Source: JBBRWV01 sp038248985
GTDB lineage: Bacteria; Planctomycetota; Phycisphaerae; WQYP01
Assembly (NCBI GenBank): GCA_038248985.1
Contig: JBBRWV010000080.1
Location: 1-17,428 of the forward strand
Length of the DNA stretch: 17,428 nt
Direction of reading: 5' to 3'
This document shows positions 1-7,765 of the stretch, one piece after another. Below the pieces are notes generated by a model. That model searched no databases and was not told the origin of the DNA. It worked only from the letters and a program-made list of their open reading frames with translations. Every line of letters starts with the position of its first letter. The stretch's first letter is position 1. Both the position numbers and the translations under genes were made by a program.

Positions 1-72
1 CACGCCGGACACCCGGTCCGCACCGGGCTTGGTCTTCACTACATCGACTTTCAGGAGCATCCCCCCCCGTAG
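1..72 (+). CDS. Possible 3' end of an unidentified protein
   Basis: Frame 1 is open from the left edge to a TAG at 70-72 and encodes 23 residues ending in IDFQEHPPP. The segment RTGLGLHYIDF has the alternating pattern of a beta strand and looks protein-like. It vaguely recalls the last strand of PilZ-type domains, but this is too short to assign a family. The stretch has a milder C excess than the genes further right. It could equally be non-coding, because a 69-nt open frame is expected by chance in GC-rich DNA. Confidence 0.3.
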   Translation, partial: HAGHPVRTGLGLHYIDFQEHPPP

Positions 73-225
73 CGACGCCCCATCGTCGATTCACGCACGA
101 AAAAAATATTCTCAAGGTCGAACTGCGGAAGTCGGGTTAAGCGTGTCTCGTTATGGCGTTGGCCTAATGAATTCTCCCCCCACTTTGTACGGAATACGTT
201 AGAAAAATTCCCCCGTCTCCCCCGT

Positions 226-254
226 TTGCCCTCCGTTCCCTTTCGTTTTATCAT
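226..254 (+). promoter_or_regulatory. Candidate sigma70-type promoter for the glycosidase-like gene
   Basis: TTGCCC (226-231) and TATCAT (249-254) are separated by 17 nt. They match the -35 and -10 consensus at 4/6 and 5/6 positions. Transcription would begin near 261. That leaves about 35 nt of leader before the ATG at 296 but only about 11 nt before the ATG at 272, which supports the later start. The rest of 73-225 holds no gene or strong structure that I can see; a 5-bp stem at 73-77/84-88 is too weak to call a terminator. Confidence 0.45.
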
Positions 255-295
255 GCCCCTCTCTTCACCTCATGACCTTAAATAAAGAGATCCAC

Positions 296-2341
296 ATGGC
301 CAAGTCCCCCTCCTCCGATGCCCTCTCCTTCCCCCTCCCCTTCCGCCAAATCCACCTCGACTTCCACACCGGCCCCTGGATCCCCGACGTCGGCACCGAT
401 TTCGACCCCCGCGAATTCGCCCGCATCGCCAAAGCCGCTCACATCAACTCCATCACCCTCTTCGCCAAATGCCACCACGGTCACCTCTACTACAACACCG
501 CCCGACCCGAACGCCACCCCGGCCTCGCCCCCGGTCTCAACCTCCTCGCTCAGCAAGTCGAAGCCCTCCACGCCCAAGGCATCCGCGCTCCCATCTACCT
601 CTCCGTCCACTGCGATGAATACGCCGCCGACACCTATCCTCAATGGATCGCCCAGAACAAAGACGGCTCCCACGTCGGCCCCCAGCCCCTCAACCCCGGC
701 TGGCAAATCATGGATATGGCCTCCCCCTACGTCGAATTCCTCGCCGAACAAACCGCCGAAGTCCTCAAACTCTTCAAACCTGTCGACGGCATCTTCTTCG
801 ACATGTGCTGGGATCAACCCTCCTGGAATCCCTACCGCCTTGAAGCCATGATCAAAGAAAATTTCAACCCCAATTCGGATGAAGACAATAAACGCTTCGC
901 CACCATCGTCGCCCACCGCTACATGAAACGCTTCTACGACCAGGTCAAAGCCGCCAGCAAAGACGCCACCGTCTTCTTTAACTGCCGCCCCTTCTTTCAA
1001 CTCGCCGACGACATCGCCTTCCAAACCCAGGCCGAAATCGAAGCCCTCCCCACCGGCGGCTGGGGCTACATGTATTTTCCCATCAACGTCCGCTATGCCC
1101 GCACCTTCGGCAAACCCTATATGGGCATGACCGCCCGCTTCCACAAATCCTGGGCCGACTTCGGCGGCATCAAACCCTACGCCGCCCTCGAATACGAAAT
1201 CGCCCAAATGATCGCCCACGGCGCACGCTGCTCCATCGGCGACCAACTCCATCCCCGCGGAAACCTCGATCTCGCCTCCTACAAACTTATTGGCAAAGTC
1301 TACAAACGCGTCGCCGACCGCGAAGAATGGCTCCAAGGCGCAACCCCCATCTCCAATGTCGGCCTCTTTCAACTCCCCACCGGCAACACGGTCACCACGC
1401 AATCCACCAGCCGCACCGACGAAGGTGCCACCCGCATGCTCACCCAGCTGCGCCAACAATTCGACGTCGTCCAACCCACCAACGATCTCACCTCCTACGA
1501 CCTCCTCATCCTCCCCGATAGTATCAACGTTGACGAGTCCCTCGCCGCCAAACTCCACTCCTTCCTCGCCTCCGGTGGAAAAATCCTCGCCTCCGGCACC
1601 TCCGGCCTCTCCCCCGATGCCACCTCCGTCATCCTCCCCCAACTCAATATCAAACCCGCCGGACCCAGCCCCTTCCTCCACGCCGGATACATGCGCTTCG
1701 ATCCCAACCTCCTCGACCCCCACACCGCCGATGTCGATTCCGCTCTCACCTCCTACGATGCCGATCACATCATCTACGGCCGCACCCTCCGCGTCACCGC
1801 CAACAAAGGTGCCTTCGTCGCCGCCCACATCGTCGATCCCTACTTCGACCGCAACTGGCTTCACTTCTCCTCCCACAACCAAACCCCTTCCGACAAACTC
1901 ACCAAGTTCGCCGCCGCCGTCGTCTCCGACAACACCGCCTACGTCGCCTTCCCCGTCTTCAACAACTTCGCCGAGCACGGCAACCTCACCTGCCGCTACC
2001 TCGTCAAACAACTCCTCCACCGCATCCTCCCCGAACCCCTCCTCCGCGTCAGCGGCCCCAGCTACATCGAATCCACCGTCCAACGCCAACCCCACGGCCC
2101 AGGCACCCGCACCATCGTCCACCTCCTCGGCTACTCCCCCGAACGCCGCACCCCCCACCTCGATATCATCGAAGACATCATCCCCCTCTACGATCTCAAA
2201 GTCAGCCTCAAACTCGCCCACGCCCCCGAGTCCGTCTACCTCGCCCCCTCGCGCATCCCCCTCCATTTCACCTACGCCAAGGGCCGCGTCAACCTCACCC
2301 TCCCCGTCCTCCGCGGCCACGAAATGCTCGTCTTCGAATAA
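296..2341 (+). CDS. GHL6-like glycoside hydrolase with a beta-galactosidase-trimerisation-like domain
   Basis: This 681-residue protein has no signal peptide and is probably cytoplasmic. Residues about 15-345 read as a TIM-barrel glycosidase of the 'hypothetical glycosyl hydrolase 6' type. Supporting segments are FARIAKAAHINSITLFAK (41-58), APIYLSVHCDEY (98-109), the acidic strand end GIFFDMCWDQ (165-174), FFNCRP (227-232) and SIGDQLHPRG (313-322). D169 and D173 are plausible active-site acids. Residues about 352-440 (YDLLILPDS, then FLASGGKILASG) resemble the Rossmann-like trimerisation domain of GH42-type beta-galactosidases, followed by a beta-rich tail. The substrate cannot be read from the sequence; relatives are often grouped near alpha-fucosidases and beta-galactosidases. 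I chose the ATG at 296 because AAAGAGA lies 5 nt upstream of it and a promoter fits; an in-frame ATG at 272 would add eight residues. The gene converges on the marR-like gene. Confidence 0.75.
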   Translation: MAKSPSSDALSFPLPFRQIHLDFHTGPWIPDVGTDFDPREFARIAKAAHINSITLFAKCHHGHLYYNTARPERHPGLAPGLNLLAQQVEALHAQGIRAPIYLSVHCDEYAADTYPQWIAQNKDGSHVGPQPLNPGWQIMDMASPYVEFLAEQTAEVLKLFKPVDGIFFDMCWDQPSWNPYRLEAMIKENFNPNSDEDNKRFATIVAHRYMKRFYDQVKAASKDATVFFNCRPFFQLADDIAFQTQAEIEALPTGGWGYMYFPINVRYARTFGKPYMGMTARFHKSWADFGGIKPYAALEYEIAQMIAHGARCSIGDQLHPRGNLDLASYKLIGKVYKRVADREEWLQGATPISNVGLFQLPTGNTVTTQSTSRTDEGATRMLTQLRQQFDVVQPTNDLTSYDLLILPDSINVDESLAAKLHSFLASGGKILASGTSGLSPDATSVILPQLNIKPAGPSPFLHAGYMRFDPNLLDPHTADVDSALTSYDADHIIYGRTLRVTANKGAFVAAHIVDPYFDRNWLHFSSHNQTPSDKLTKFAAAVVSDNTAYVAFPVFNNFAEHGNLTCRYLVKQLLHRILPEPLLRVSGPSYIESTVQRQPHGPGTRTIVHLLGYSPERRTPHLDIIEDIIPLYDLKVSLKLAHAPESVYLAPSRIPLHFTYAKGRVNLTLPVLRGHEMLVFE

Positions 2342-2401
2342 CGTCGCCAACCCTTCCCCGCCGTTATCCCTCCCCAATCTCCCGCGCCTCTTCCCCGCGC
2401 C

Positions 2402-2863
2402 TCACCTCTTGTACAACCCCTTGATCATCTGGCAGATCCGCACAAACTCCATCCGATCCTTCTCCGGCAAGTGCCGCAAAATCTCCAGCGACTTCGCCAG
2501 CCGACCACCCCGAAATCCCCCGTAAACCTCCCGCCCCTCCGCCGTCATCGTCACGTCGATCTTCCGCTTGTCCAACTGGTTCAACTCACACTTGATCAGC
2601 GGCTTATCAAAACTCGTCTCCAATGACCGAATGATCCGCGACATCTGCGCCGGCAACACCCCGATCCCTCGCTGAATCTCCCCCACCGTCATGATCCCCT
2701 CCGAATGCATCAACGTGTCCATCGCCAAAAATTGCGATTCCGACATCTCCGGCGCATCATCCGCCTTCCGCGACGTCAGCCGATCCTTCCACGCCAGAAT
2801 CGTCAACGCAAAAATTTCCTCCGCCATCTGATCGAGGGAATTCGCAGGTGTGCCATCGCTCAT
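2402..2863 (-). CDS. MarR-family transcriptional regulator
   Basis: This 153-residue protein has the length and layout of a MarR dimeric winged-helix repressor. An N-terminal helix (about 10-30) is followed by SESQFLAMDTLMHSEG (41-56), a helix-turn-helix with VGEIQRGIGVLPAQMSRIIRSL at about 60-81, and the wing NQLDKRKIDVTMTAEG (95-110), which carries the D-x-R signature (D98, R100). C-terminal dimerisation helices follow at about 120-150. The ATG at 2863 has GGGAAG about 8 nt upstream. An inverted repeat at 2906-2929 is a candidate operator for autoregulation. The gene is convergent with the glycosidase-like gene (60 nt between stops) and lies 158 nt downstream of the leftward VCBS gene on the same strand, so read-through is possible. 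The ligand and the wider regulon are unknown. Confidence 0.88.
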   Translation of the reverse strand: MSDGTPANSLDQMAEEIFALTILAWKDRLTSRKADDAPEMSESQFLAMDTLMHSEGIMTVGEIQRGIGVLPAQMSRIIRSLETSFDKPLIKCELNQLDKRKIDVTMTAEGREVYGGFRGGRLAKSLEILRHLPEKDRMEFVRICQMIKGLYKR

Positions 2864-3021
2864 GAATAATTCTTCCCAAAAAATAACCGAGCTTGCCGTT
2901 CGGTACGTTGCAACTCACGTATTGCAACGGCGCACTCCAAACAGAAAGCCCCCTGTACCCGGATATGTACCTCCTTCTGTAACCGCACGCCCCCCTTCGT
3001 GCAACTGCCCCTCATTCCCCA
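2864..3021. other. Intergenic region between the marR-like gene and the leftward VCBS gene
   Basis: Besides the operator candidate, this 158-nt stretch holds two weaker symmetries. ACAGAA (2941-2946) pairs with TTCTGT (2975-2980) across a 28-nt loop. GCACG (2985-2989) pairs with CGTGC (2998-3002) across an 8-nt loop just after the VCBS stop. Neither is followed by a T tract on the minus strand, so I do not call a terminator. An orphan AGGAGGT is present on the minus strand at about 2968-2974 with no start codon at a usable distance. Confidence 0.5.
2906..2929. promoter_or_regulatory. Inverted repeat, candidate MarR operator
   Basis: CGTTGCAA (2906-2913) and TTGCAACG (2922-2929) form perfect 8-bp arms around an 8-nt centre. 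Each arm contains TTGCAA, itself a palindrome. The site is 43-66 nt upstream of the regulator's ATG. MarR proteins typically bind inverted repeats of about 20 bp in their own promoters. The TTGCAA arms could also serve as a -35 element on the minus strand, but I find no convincing -10. Confidence 0.55.
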
Positions 3022-4035
3022 TTACTGGCCGCCCACCGGCGTCGTCACCTTCCACGCCTCCATCTTCCCTTCCCCATTCTTTCGCAGCACCATCAACTCC
3101 CCCTTCTCGCCTCCCTTCGCGTTCAACGCCCCCTTAAACGCCTCGCCCGTCGGCACAAAAACGAAATACCCGCCAAACCCCCGGTTCAACAAAACCACCG
3201 CTCCCGTCGAACTCACAATCACCGCATCGTCCCGCCCATCCCCGTTCGCATCGCTCGTCACAATCACCCCCTCCTTAATCCCCTCCTTCCATTCCGTCAC
3301 ATGCCCGATCAGCTTCGATCCCAACATCCGCACATCGTCCACCTCCGCCAACTTCTCCTTCCCCTCCTCCGCCGCCAGCTTCACACCTTCCTTCGTCAGC
3401 ACCATCTTCCGCTCCCGCCCCTTCTCATCAAATTTCCCCGTCGTCTCCGCCAACCCCGCCTTCACCGCCGCCGGCTTCGTAAACAACGCCTCCGCCTTCT
3501 CCCCCTCCGCGATCTTCTCCTGCCCGCTCAAAAACTTCGCCGGAGGCGCATTCAAAATCGTCGACTTCCCCGCCTTCACCTCCGCCATCGCCTCCACCAA
3601 ACTCGCCGTCGTTCCCGGAAATGTCGCCTGGCTGTCCTCCTTCAACCCGTTCACCCGCACCACTTTCCCGCTCGGCAAAACCGCCCCGATCGTCCACCTA
3701 TCCGCCACATGCACCAGCACCGCCCGCGCATCCCGCAATATCACCACCGCCGCCCCCTTCGTCACCCCTTTGAACAACACCTCCGGTTCGCTGATCTGCA
3801 CCTTCACCACATCCCCCACCGCCCACCCACCCTCCGGCGCCTTGCACACCTCCGTCAACTTCACATCCGCCACCCGCTTCTCCACATCCGTCCCTTCCAC
3901 CGTCCCCACCACCACCGTATGCGACAGCCGGTAACTGTCCGACAGCGTCACCTTCACCTCGAACAACCCCCACGCCCGCCCCGCTCCCCAAAGCAGCCCC
4001 GCCAACACCAACCCGCTCAACAAAATCTTCTTCAT
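3022..4035 (-). CDS. Exported VCBS/FG-GAP repeat protein, leftward paralogue
   Basis: This 337-residue protein begins with a signal peptide (MKKILLSGLVLAGLLWGAG, cleavage near 20-23). Residues about 25-160 form a domain also seen in the rightward VCBS protein. Shared features are LSDSYRLSHTVVVGTVEGTD (31-50), VGDVVKVQI (73-81) and VTKGAAVVILRDA (91-103), then a stretch near 145-160 matching the start of the partner's AVRSMLANEEVVI. One FG-GAP-type calcium-binding loop, DANGDGRDD (262-270), is followed by AVIVSSTGAVVLLNRG. The middle (about 165-250) is Lys/Glu-rich and probably helical. I chose the ATG at 4035 because GAGGAGG sits 6 nt upstream; a GTG-like extension to 4065 would overlap the upstream gene and bury the signal peptide. 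It is the third gene of the leftward cluster, 19 nt after the fusion gene's stop. Its role is unknown; it is probably a periplasmic binding or scaffold protein. Confidence 0.75.
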   Translation of the reverse strand: MKKILLSGLVLAGLLWGAGRAWGLFEVKVTLSDSYRLSHTVVVGTVEGTDVEKRVADVKLTEVCKAPEGGWAVGDVVKVQISEPEVLFKGVTKGAAVVILRDARAVLVHVADRWTIGAVLPSGKVVRVNGLKEDSQATFPGTTASLVEAMAEVKAGKSTILNAPPAKFLSGQEKIAEGEKAEALFTKPAAVKAGLAETTGKFDEKGRERKMVLTKEGVKLAAEEGKEKLAEVDDVRMLGSKLIGHVTEWKEGIKEGVIVTSDANGDGRDDAVIVSSTGAVVLLNRGFGGYFVFVPTGEAFKGALNAKGGEKGELMVLRKNGEGKMEAWKVTTPVGGQ

Positions 4036-4054
4036 GTCATTCCTCCTCAATAAT

Positions 4055-7000
4055 TCACGGCACATTCAACACCCGCTTGCCCACCAGCATCACCGGCAGA
4101 TACGCCAAAAGATACAACATCAACCACCCACTGTCCCACTCCTTTAACCCCGCCACTCCCGTCCAATGCAGCGGCTTCCCAAACTCCCGCCGCTCCGCCG
4201 GCCCCGGCACCAACTCCACTTTCAATAGCACCTGCCTATTCATCGTCATCCACCCCGCCCCATCATCCACCCGCGGCCCCGGCGCATCTCTCTCGCCCAC
4301 CGTAAAAAATACCCACCGCATCTCCGCCTTGGCCTCTTTCAGCACCGACACTATCACCGGCTGCGATCCCTCCATCCCCGCTCCCATCCGCACCTTCCAC
4401 TGCACCGTCTGCGGCGGAATCCCCTTCCGCAAATACTCCCTTAAATCCGCAATCTCTTCCTGCGACGCCTGCGCGTCTCCTTCCATCTCCTTCAGCAATC
4501 CCTCCAGCGTCTCCCGTATCCGCGGCAACCGCTGCGCCTTCTCCCCCTCCACCGCCATCCTCGGCGGCACCGTCAAAAGCACCTCCCCCGGCCAATCCGC
4601 CGCCACCGTCGCCACCACCGTCGCCGTCACCCCTGGCGGTAGGGGGGCTGGCGCATACCCCGCGGGATCCATCCGCGCCGGCATCCATGCAAATATCAGC
4701 ACCATCGGCACCAACAACACCGCCACCGGAAATATCGCGCTCGCCAGCAATCGCCCCTGCACCTCCGCCGCCAACCCCTTCCGCCCCCGCGCCCCGCGCG
4801 CCTTCGCCTCCCGCAAGCGCTTCGTATCCGTCAGCACCCGCTGCAACAGAATCACCACCGCCGCCATCCCCCCGCCCACAATCCCCACCGTCCACGGCCG
4901 CCCCACGCTCCTTACCAGCGGCCACAACACCGCATCAATCCACTCCATCGCCGGCCAATACCACACCCGCTCCGGCAACAAAAAAACCAGCGCCAACATC
5001 ACCGCCCCTCCCGCCCCCATCCACAACCCCATCCGATTGCACCATCTCTCCCACGCCCCCACCGGCGGTATCCGTTCCCTCCGCCCCTTCCGCTTCACCC
5101 GCCCGCCCACCTGCCCCGCCGCCGCATTCTCCCCGCACAAAACCTTCCCGCCATCCGCATCCACCGCCACCCGCTCATTCTCCCGCAGCAGCGTCGTCGC
5201 TTCCCGCAGCACCACCGCCGGTATCCCCATCTCCCGCGCCACCACCGCCCCGTGCGACAAACTCCCCCCACGCTCCAGCACCAGACCCACCGCGTTCATA
5301 AACAGCGGCGTCCAGTTTGGATCCGTCGACGGACACACCAACACATACTTCTCCCCCAAATCCCGTGTCGCCGCCTCCTCCGGCGTCAACACAATCCGCG
5401 CCGCCCCCGTCGCCACCCCGCGCGATAAACAAAACGCCTGAAACACATGCCGCCGCGTATGTGCCTCCGCACCCGCCATCTCCCGCGCTCCCTCCGTCGC
5501 CGCCGCTCCCGCTCCGCCCACCACTTCCGCACTCTCTATAAAGTGCGGCAACTGCAAACGCTTCTCCGCATGACGCCGCAATTTCCTCTCCCCCATCCGC
5601 CCCCGCAAATCGCTCCCCTTCAATCGCCCGCTCACTCCCTCCCACATCTCCTCCGCCCTCAGCAAAAACACATCCTCCTTCACCCCCAGCCGCCGCCCCG
5701 CCTCCAACGCCACCTCCCGCAGCAGCGCATACCCGCGCATCAAATAAAACTTCCCGTTCTCCCGGTACAACATATTCTTCCGCGTCCGATCCAGCAGCTC
5801 CTCGAACTGTTTCCGCACCCGCCCCCCCAATTTCTCCCGCAACCGCTCCTCCAACTTCTTCACCTCCGCCGTATGCTCCCGATGCCGCTCCGCCGGGTCC
5901 GGCGCCTTCGCCACCCGCTCCGCCAGTTGCCCCACCGCTTCCCCGCGCTCCCGCCACCGCGCCGCCGCCAAATCAAATTCTTCCGGCCCGCGATGCCCGA
6001 ATTCCTTCATCCACGCCCGCAACTTCTCTTCCCGCTCCCCTTCCTTCGCCCGCCCCAACGCATGCAGTCCGCAGTTCGACTCCAGCGTCTTGTCCATCTC
6101 CCGCGGCGTCACCAGCAACTGCGCCGCCTCTCCCGCCACCACCGTTTCATCCGCCCAAAACCACTCCGCAATAAACCCCCGCAACTCATCCGCCAACTGT
6201 CCCGCAATCAAACTCGGCAGCAAACTCTTCGGCGCAAAATCGTCCAGCACCCGCGCCCGCCGCGCCTCCCACACCTTCTGCAACTCCTCCCCCCTCAATC
6301 CCGCCAAATCCCGCCCTTCCTCCCTCTCGCACCACTTCACAAACTCCGGCACCTCCCGCTCGCTCAACTCCCGCTCAAACGTCCGCGCCAACTTGCTCAA
6401 CTTCCGCTCCGCCCCCTTCACCTTCCGATTCGCCCGCATCCTTTTCCACACGCTCCCCGTCGGCACGGTGGGGGGGCTCTGTGCCGCGTCCGGGTCCTTC
6501 TGTAAAAGATGCGGATCATACCGATACGGAAAATCCCCAAAAAACATCTCCGTCGCCCGCGACGCATCCATATAAATCTTCCCCGCCACCAATTCCAAAA
6601 AACCCTTCTCCTCCGCCGCCCGCGAAGGCCCAAAACCCGCCATCCGATACATCTTCCCAAACCCCCCGCGCCCGCTCATAAACGGCCCAATCACGCTCCA
6701 CGTCAACTCCGTCGGATGCGGCAACGTCTCCGCCAAATTATGCAAAACCAAAGGCCCCCGCAAACTCCCTCCATCGGCCACGCTCCCCCCCAATATCCCC
6801 TCCAACTTCCCCCGCGTCTCCTTAAGCAATCTCTGATACGCATCCGCCTGCCCCAACGTCGTAATCGGCCGCGCCTGCAACACCCACAACCGCCACTCCC
6901 CTTCACCCCTCCGCTCCAACGCCCACTCCACGTCCTGCGGCCCATCAAACGCCTTCACCACCTTCCCCGCCAATTCATGCAACGCCCCCAATTCCTCTTC

Positions 7001-7765
7001 CGTCAAACTCGACTTCATCCGCCGCTCCGCCCCCACTTCGCTCTGCGTATCCGTCCCACTCGCCCCCGCCACAATCTCCACGCTCTTGTCCGCAATGTGC
7101 CGCTCCACCACCTTCCCATCTCCCATCCCCACCACAAACGTATCCGGATGCGTGATCCCCGACACCAGCGCCTCCCCCAATCCCCATGTCGATTCAATCA
7201 CCATCTGCCCCCGATCTCCCGTATGCGGGTTCGCCGTAAACAAAACCCCCGCCACCGCCGCCTCCGCCTGCCGCTGCACCACCACCGCCATCGCCACCGC
7301 CTCCGGCACCAACCCATGCTGCCCCAGGTACGCCCGCGTTCGCGCCGAATCCAAACTCAAAAAGCACAACTCCACCGCCCGCATAACCCCCGCTTCATCC
7401 CCCACATTCAAATGCGTCGCATACTGCCCCGCCATCGACGCCTCCGCCATGTCCTCCGCCGTCGCACTGCTCCGCACCGCCACCAAAAAACGCCCGCTCC
7501 CCTTCAACCCTTCACGCATCTTCCGATACGCCTCACTCACTGCCCCCCGCAATTCCCCCGGCAATCCCCCCCCTTTTTCCGAACTCCGCTGCCACAACGC
7601 ACACCCCGCCGTCGTCACCACAAATCCCCCCGGCACATCAAACCCCGCCCGCAGCAACTCCCCCAACCGCGCCGCCTTTCCCCCGCATAGCGCCACATCC
7701 CCCGCCGCCCGCAAATCCACGATCATTCGTGCTGCCCCCTCATCCGTAGTCACGTCCGTACTCAC
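4055..7765 (-). CDS. PEP-synthase/rifampin-phosphotransferase-like enzyme fused to an EMC3/TMCO1-like membrane domain
   Basis: This protein has 1236 residues. Residues 15-305 are a PEP/pyruvate-binding (ATP-grasp) domain with GGKAARLGELLRAG (28-41), AVRSSATAEDMAEASMAGQY (96-115) and VLQARPIT (295-302). Residues about 335-775 match the middle region of rifampin phosphotransferase-like proteins, including FGHRGPEEFDLAAARWRE (589-606). Residues 778-875 form the swivelling phosphohistidine domain, with H838 in GGSLSHGAVVAREMGIPAVV (833-852). The core phosphotransfer motifs look intact. From about 905 the chain is membrane-bound, with helices near 912-930, 957-975, 1008-1028 and 1212-1229. LLQRVLTDTKRLREAKA followed by a basic coil, VPMVLIFAWMP and the C-terminal GWLMLYLLAYLPVMLVGKRV resemble the DUF106/EMC3 layout of the Oxa1/YidC superfamily. 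About 180 residues (1030-1210) lie between the last two helices. The start is GTG, overlapping the upstream stop (GTGA), with GGAAGGTGG upstream. The phosphoryl acceptor is unknown. The enzyme half is secure; the EMC3 half is an inference from topology and motifs. Confidence 0.82.
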   Translation of the reverse strand: MSTDVTTDEGAARMIVDLRAAGDVALCGGKAARLGELLRAGFDVPGGFVVTTAGCALWQRSSEKGGGLPGELRGAVSEAYRKMREGLKGSGRFLVAVRSSATAEDMAEASMAGQYATHLNVGDEAGVMRAVELCFLSLDSARTRAYLGQHGLVPEAVAMAVVVQRQAEAAVAGVLFTANPHTGDRGQMVIESTWGLGEALVSGITHPDTFVVGMGDGKVVERHIADKSVEIVAGASGTDTQSEVGAERRMKSSLTEEELGALHELAGKVVKAFDGPQDVEWALERRGEGEWRLWVLQARPITTLGQADAYQRLLKETRGKLEGILGGSVADGGSLRGPLVLHNLAETLPHPTELTWSVIGPFMSGRGGFGKMYRMAGFGPSRAAEEKGFLELVAGKIYMDASRATEMFFGDFPYRYDPHLLQKDPDAAQSPPTVPTGSVWKRMRANRKVKGAERKLSKLARTFERELSEREVPEFVKWCEREEGRDLAGLRGEELQKVWEARRARVLDDFAPKSLLPSLIAGQLADELRGFIAEWFWADETVVAGEAAQLLVTPREMDKTLESNCGLHALGRAKEGEREEKLRAWMKEFGHRGPEEFDLAAARWRERGEAVGQLAERVAKAPDPAERHREHTAEVKKLEERLREKLGGRVRKQFEELLDRTRKNMLYRENGKFYLMRGYALLREVALEAGRRLGVKEDVFLLRAEEMWEGVSGRLKGSDLRGRMGERKLRRHAEKRLQLPHFIESAEVVGGAGAAATEGAREMAGAEAHTRRHVFQAFCLSRGVATGAARIVLTPEEAATRDLGEKYVLVCPSTDPNWTPLFMNAVGLVLERGGSLSHGAVVAREMGIPAVVLREATTLLRENERVAVDADGGKVLCGENAAAGQVGGRVKRKGRRERIPPVGAWERWCNRMGLWMGAGGAVMLALVFLLPERVWYWPAMEWIDAVLWPLVRSVGRPWTVGIVGGGMAAVVILLQRVLTDTKRLREAKARGARGRKGLAAEVQGRLLASAIFPVAVLLVPMVLIFAWMPARMDPAGYAPAPLPPGVTATVVATVAADWPGEVLLTVPPRMAVEGEKAQRLPRIRETLEGLLKEMEGDAQASQEEIADLREYLRKGIPPQTVQWKVRMGAGMEGSQPVIVSVLKEAKAEMRWVFFTVGERDAPGPRVDDGAGWMTMNRQVLLKVELVPGPAERREFGKPLHWTGVAGLKEWDSGWLMLYLLAYLPVMLVGKRVLNVP

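Noticed and set aside
73..88. Short hairpin after the first stop codon as a terminator
   Set aside because: The stem has only 5 bp (CGACG/CGTCG) and no T tract follows directly.
51..254. 67-codon minus-strand open frame before the glycosidase-like gene
   Set aside because: It has no recognisable domain and overlaps the candidate promoter. Its basic composition gives no support.
278..2377. Long minus-strand open frame opposite the glycosidase-like gene
   Set aside because: It is low-complexity (Gly/Glu/Val/Asp-rich), as expected from the complement of C-rich codons. The plus-strand frame has clear glycosidase motifs.
1290..2525. Ser/Pro-rich plus-strand open frames in alternative phases here and at 9576-11663, 13416-15071 and 4687-5301
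   Set aside because: They are frame-shifted readings of C-rich coding DNA, with no family motif and no ribosome binding site.
2941..3002. Inverted repeats as a rho-independent terminator of the leftward cluster
   Set aside because: The stems have 5-6 bp, one with a 28-nt loop, and no T tract follows on the minus strand.
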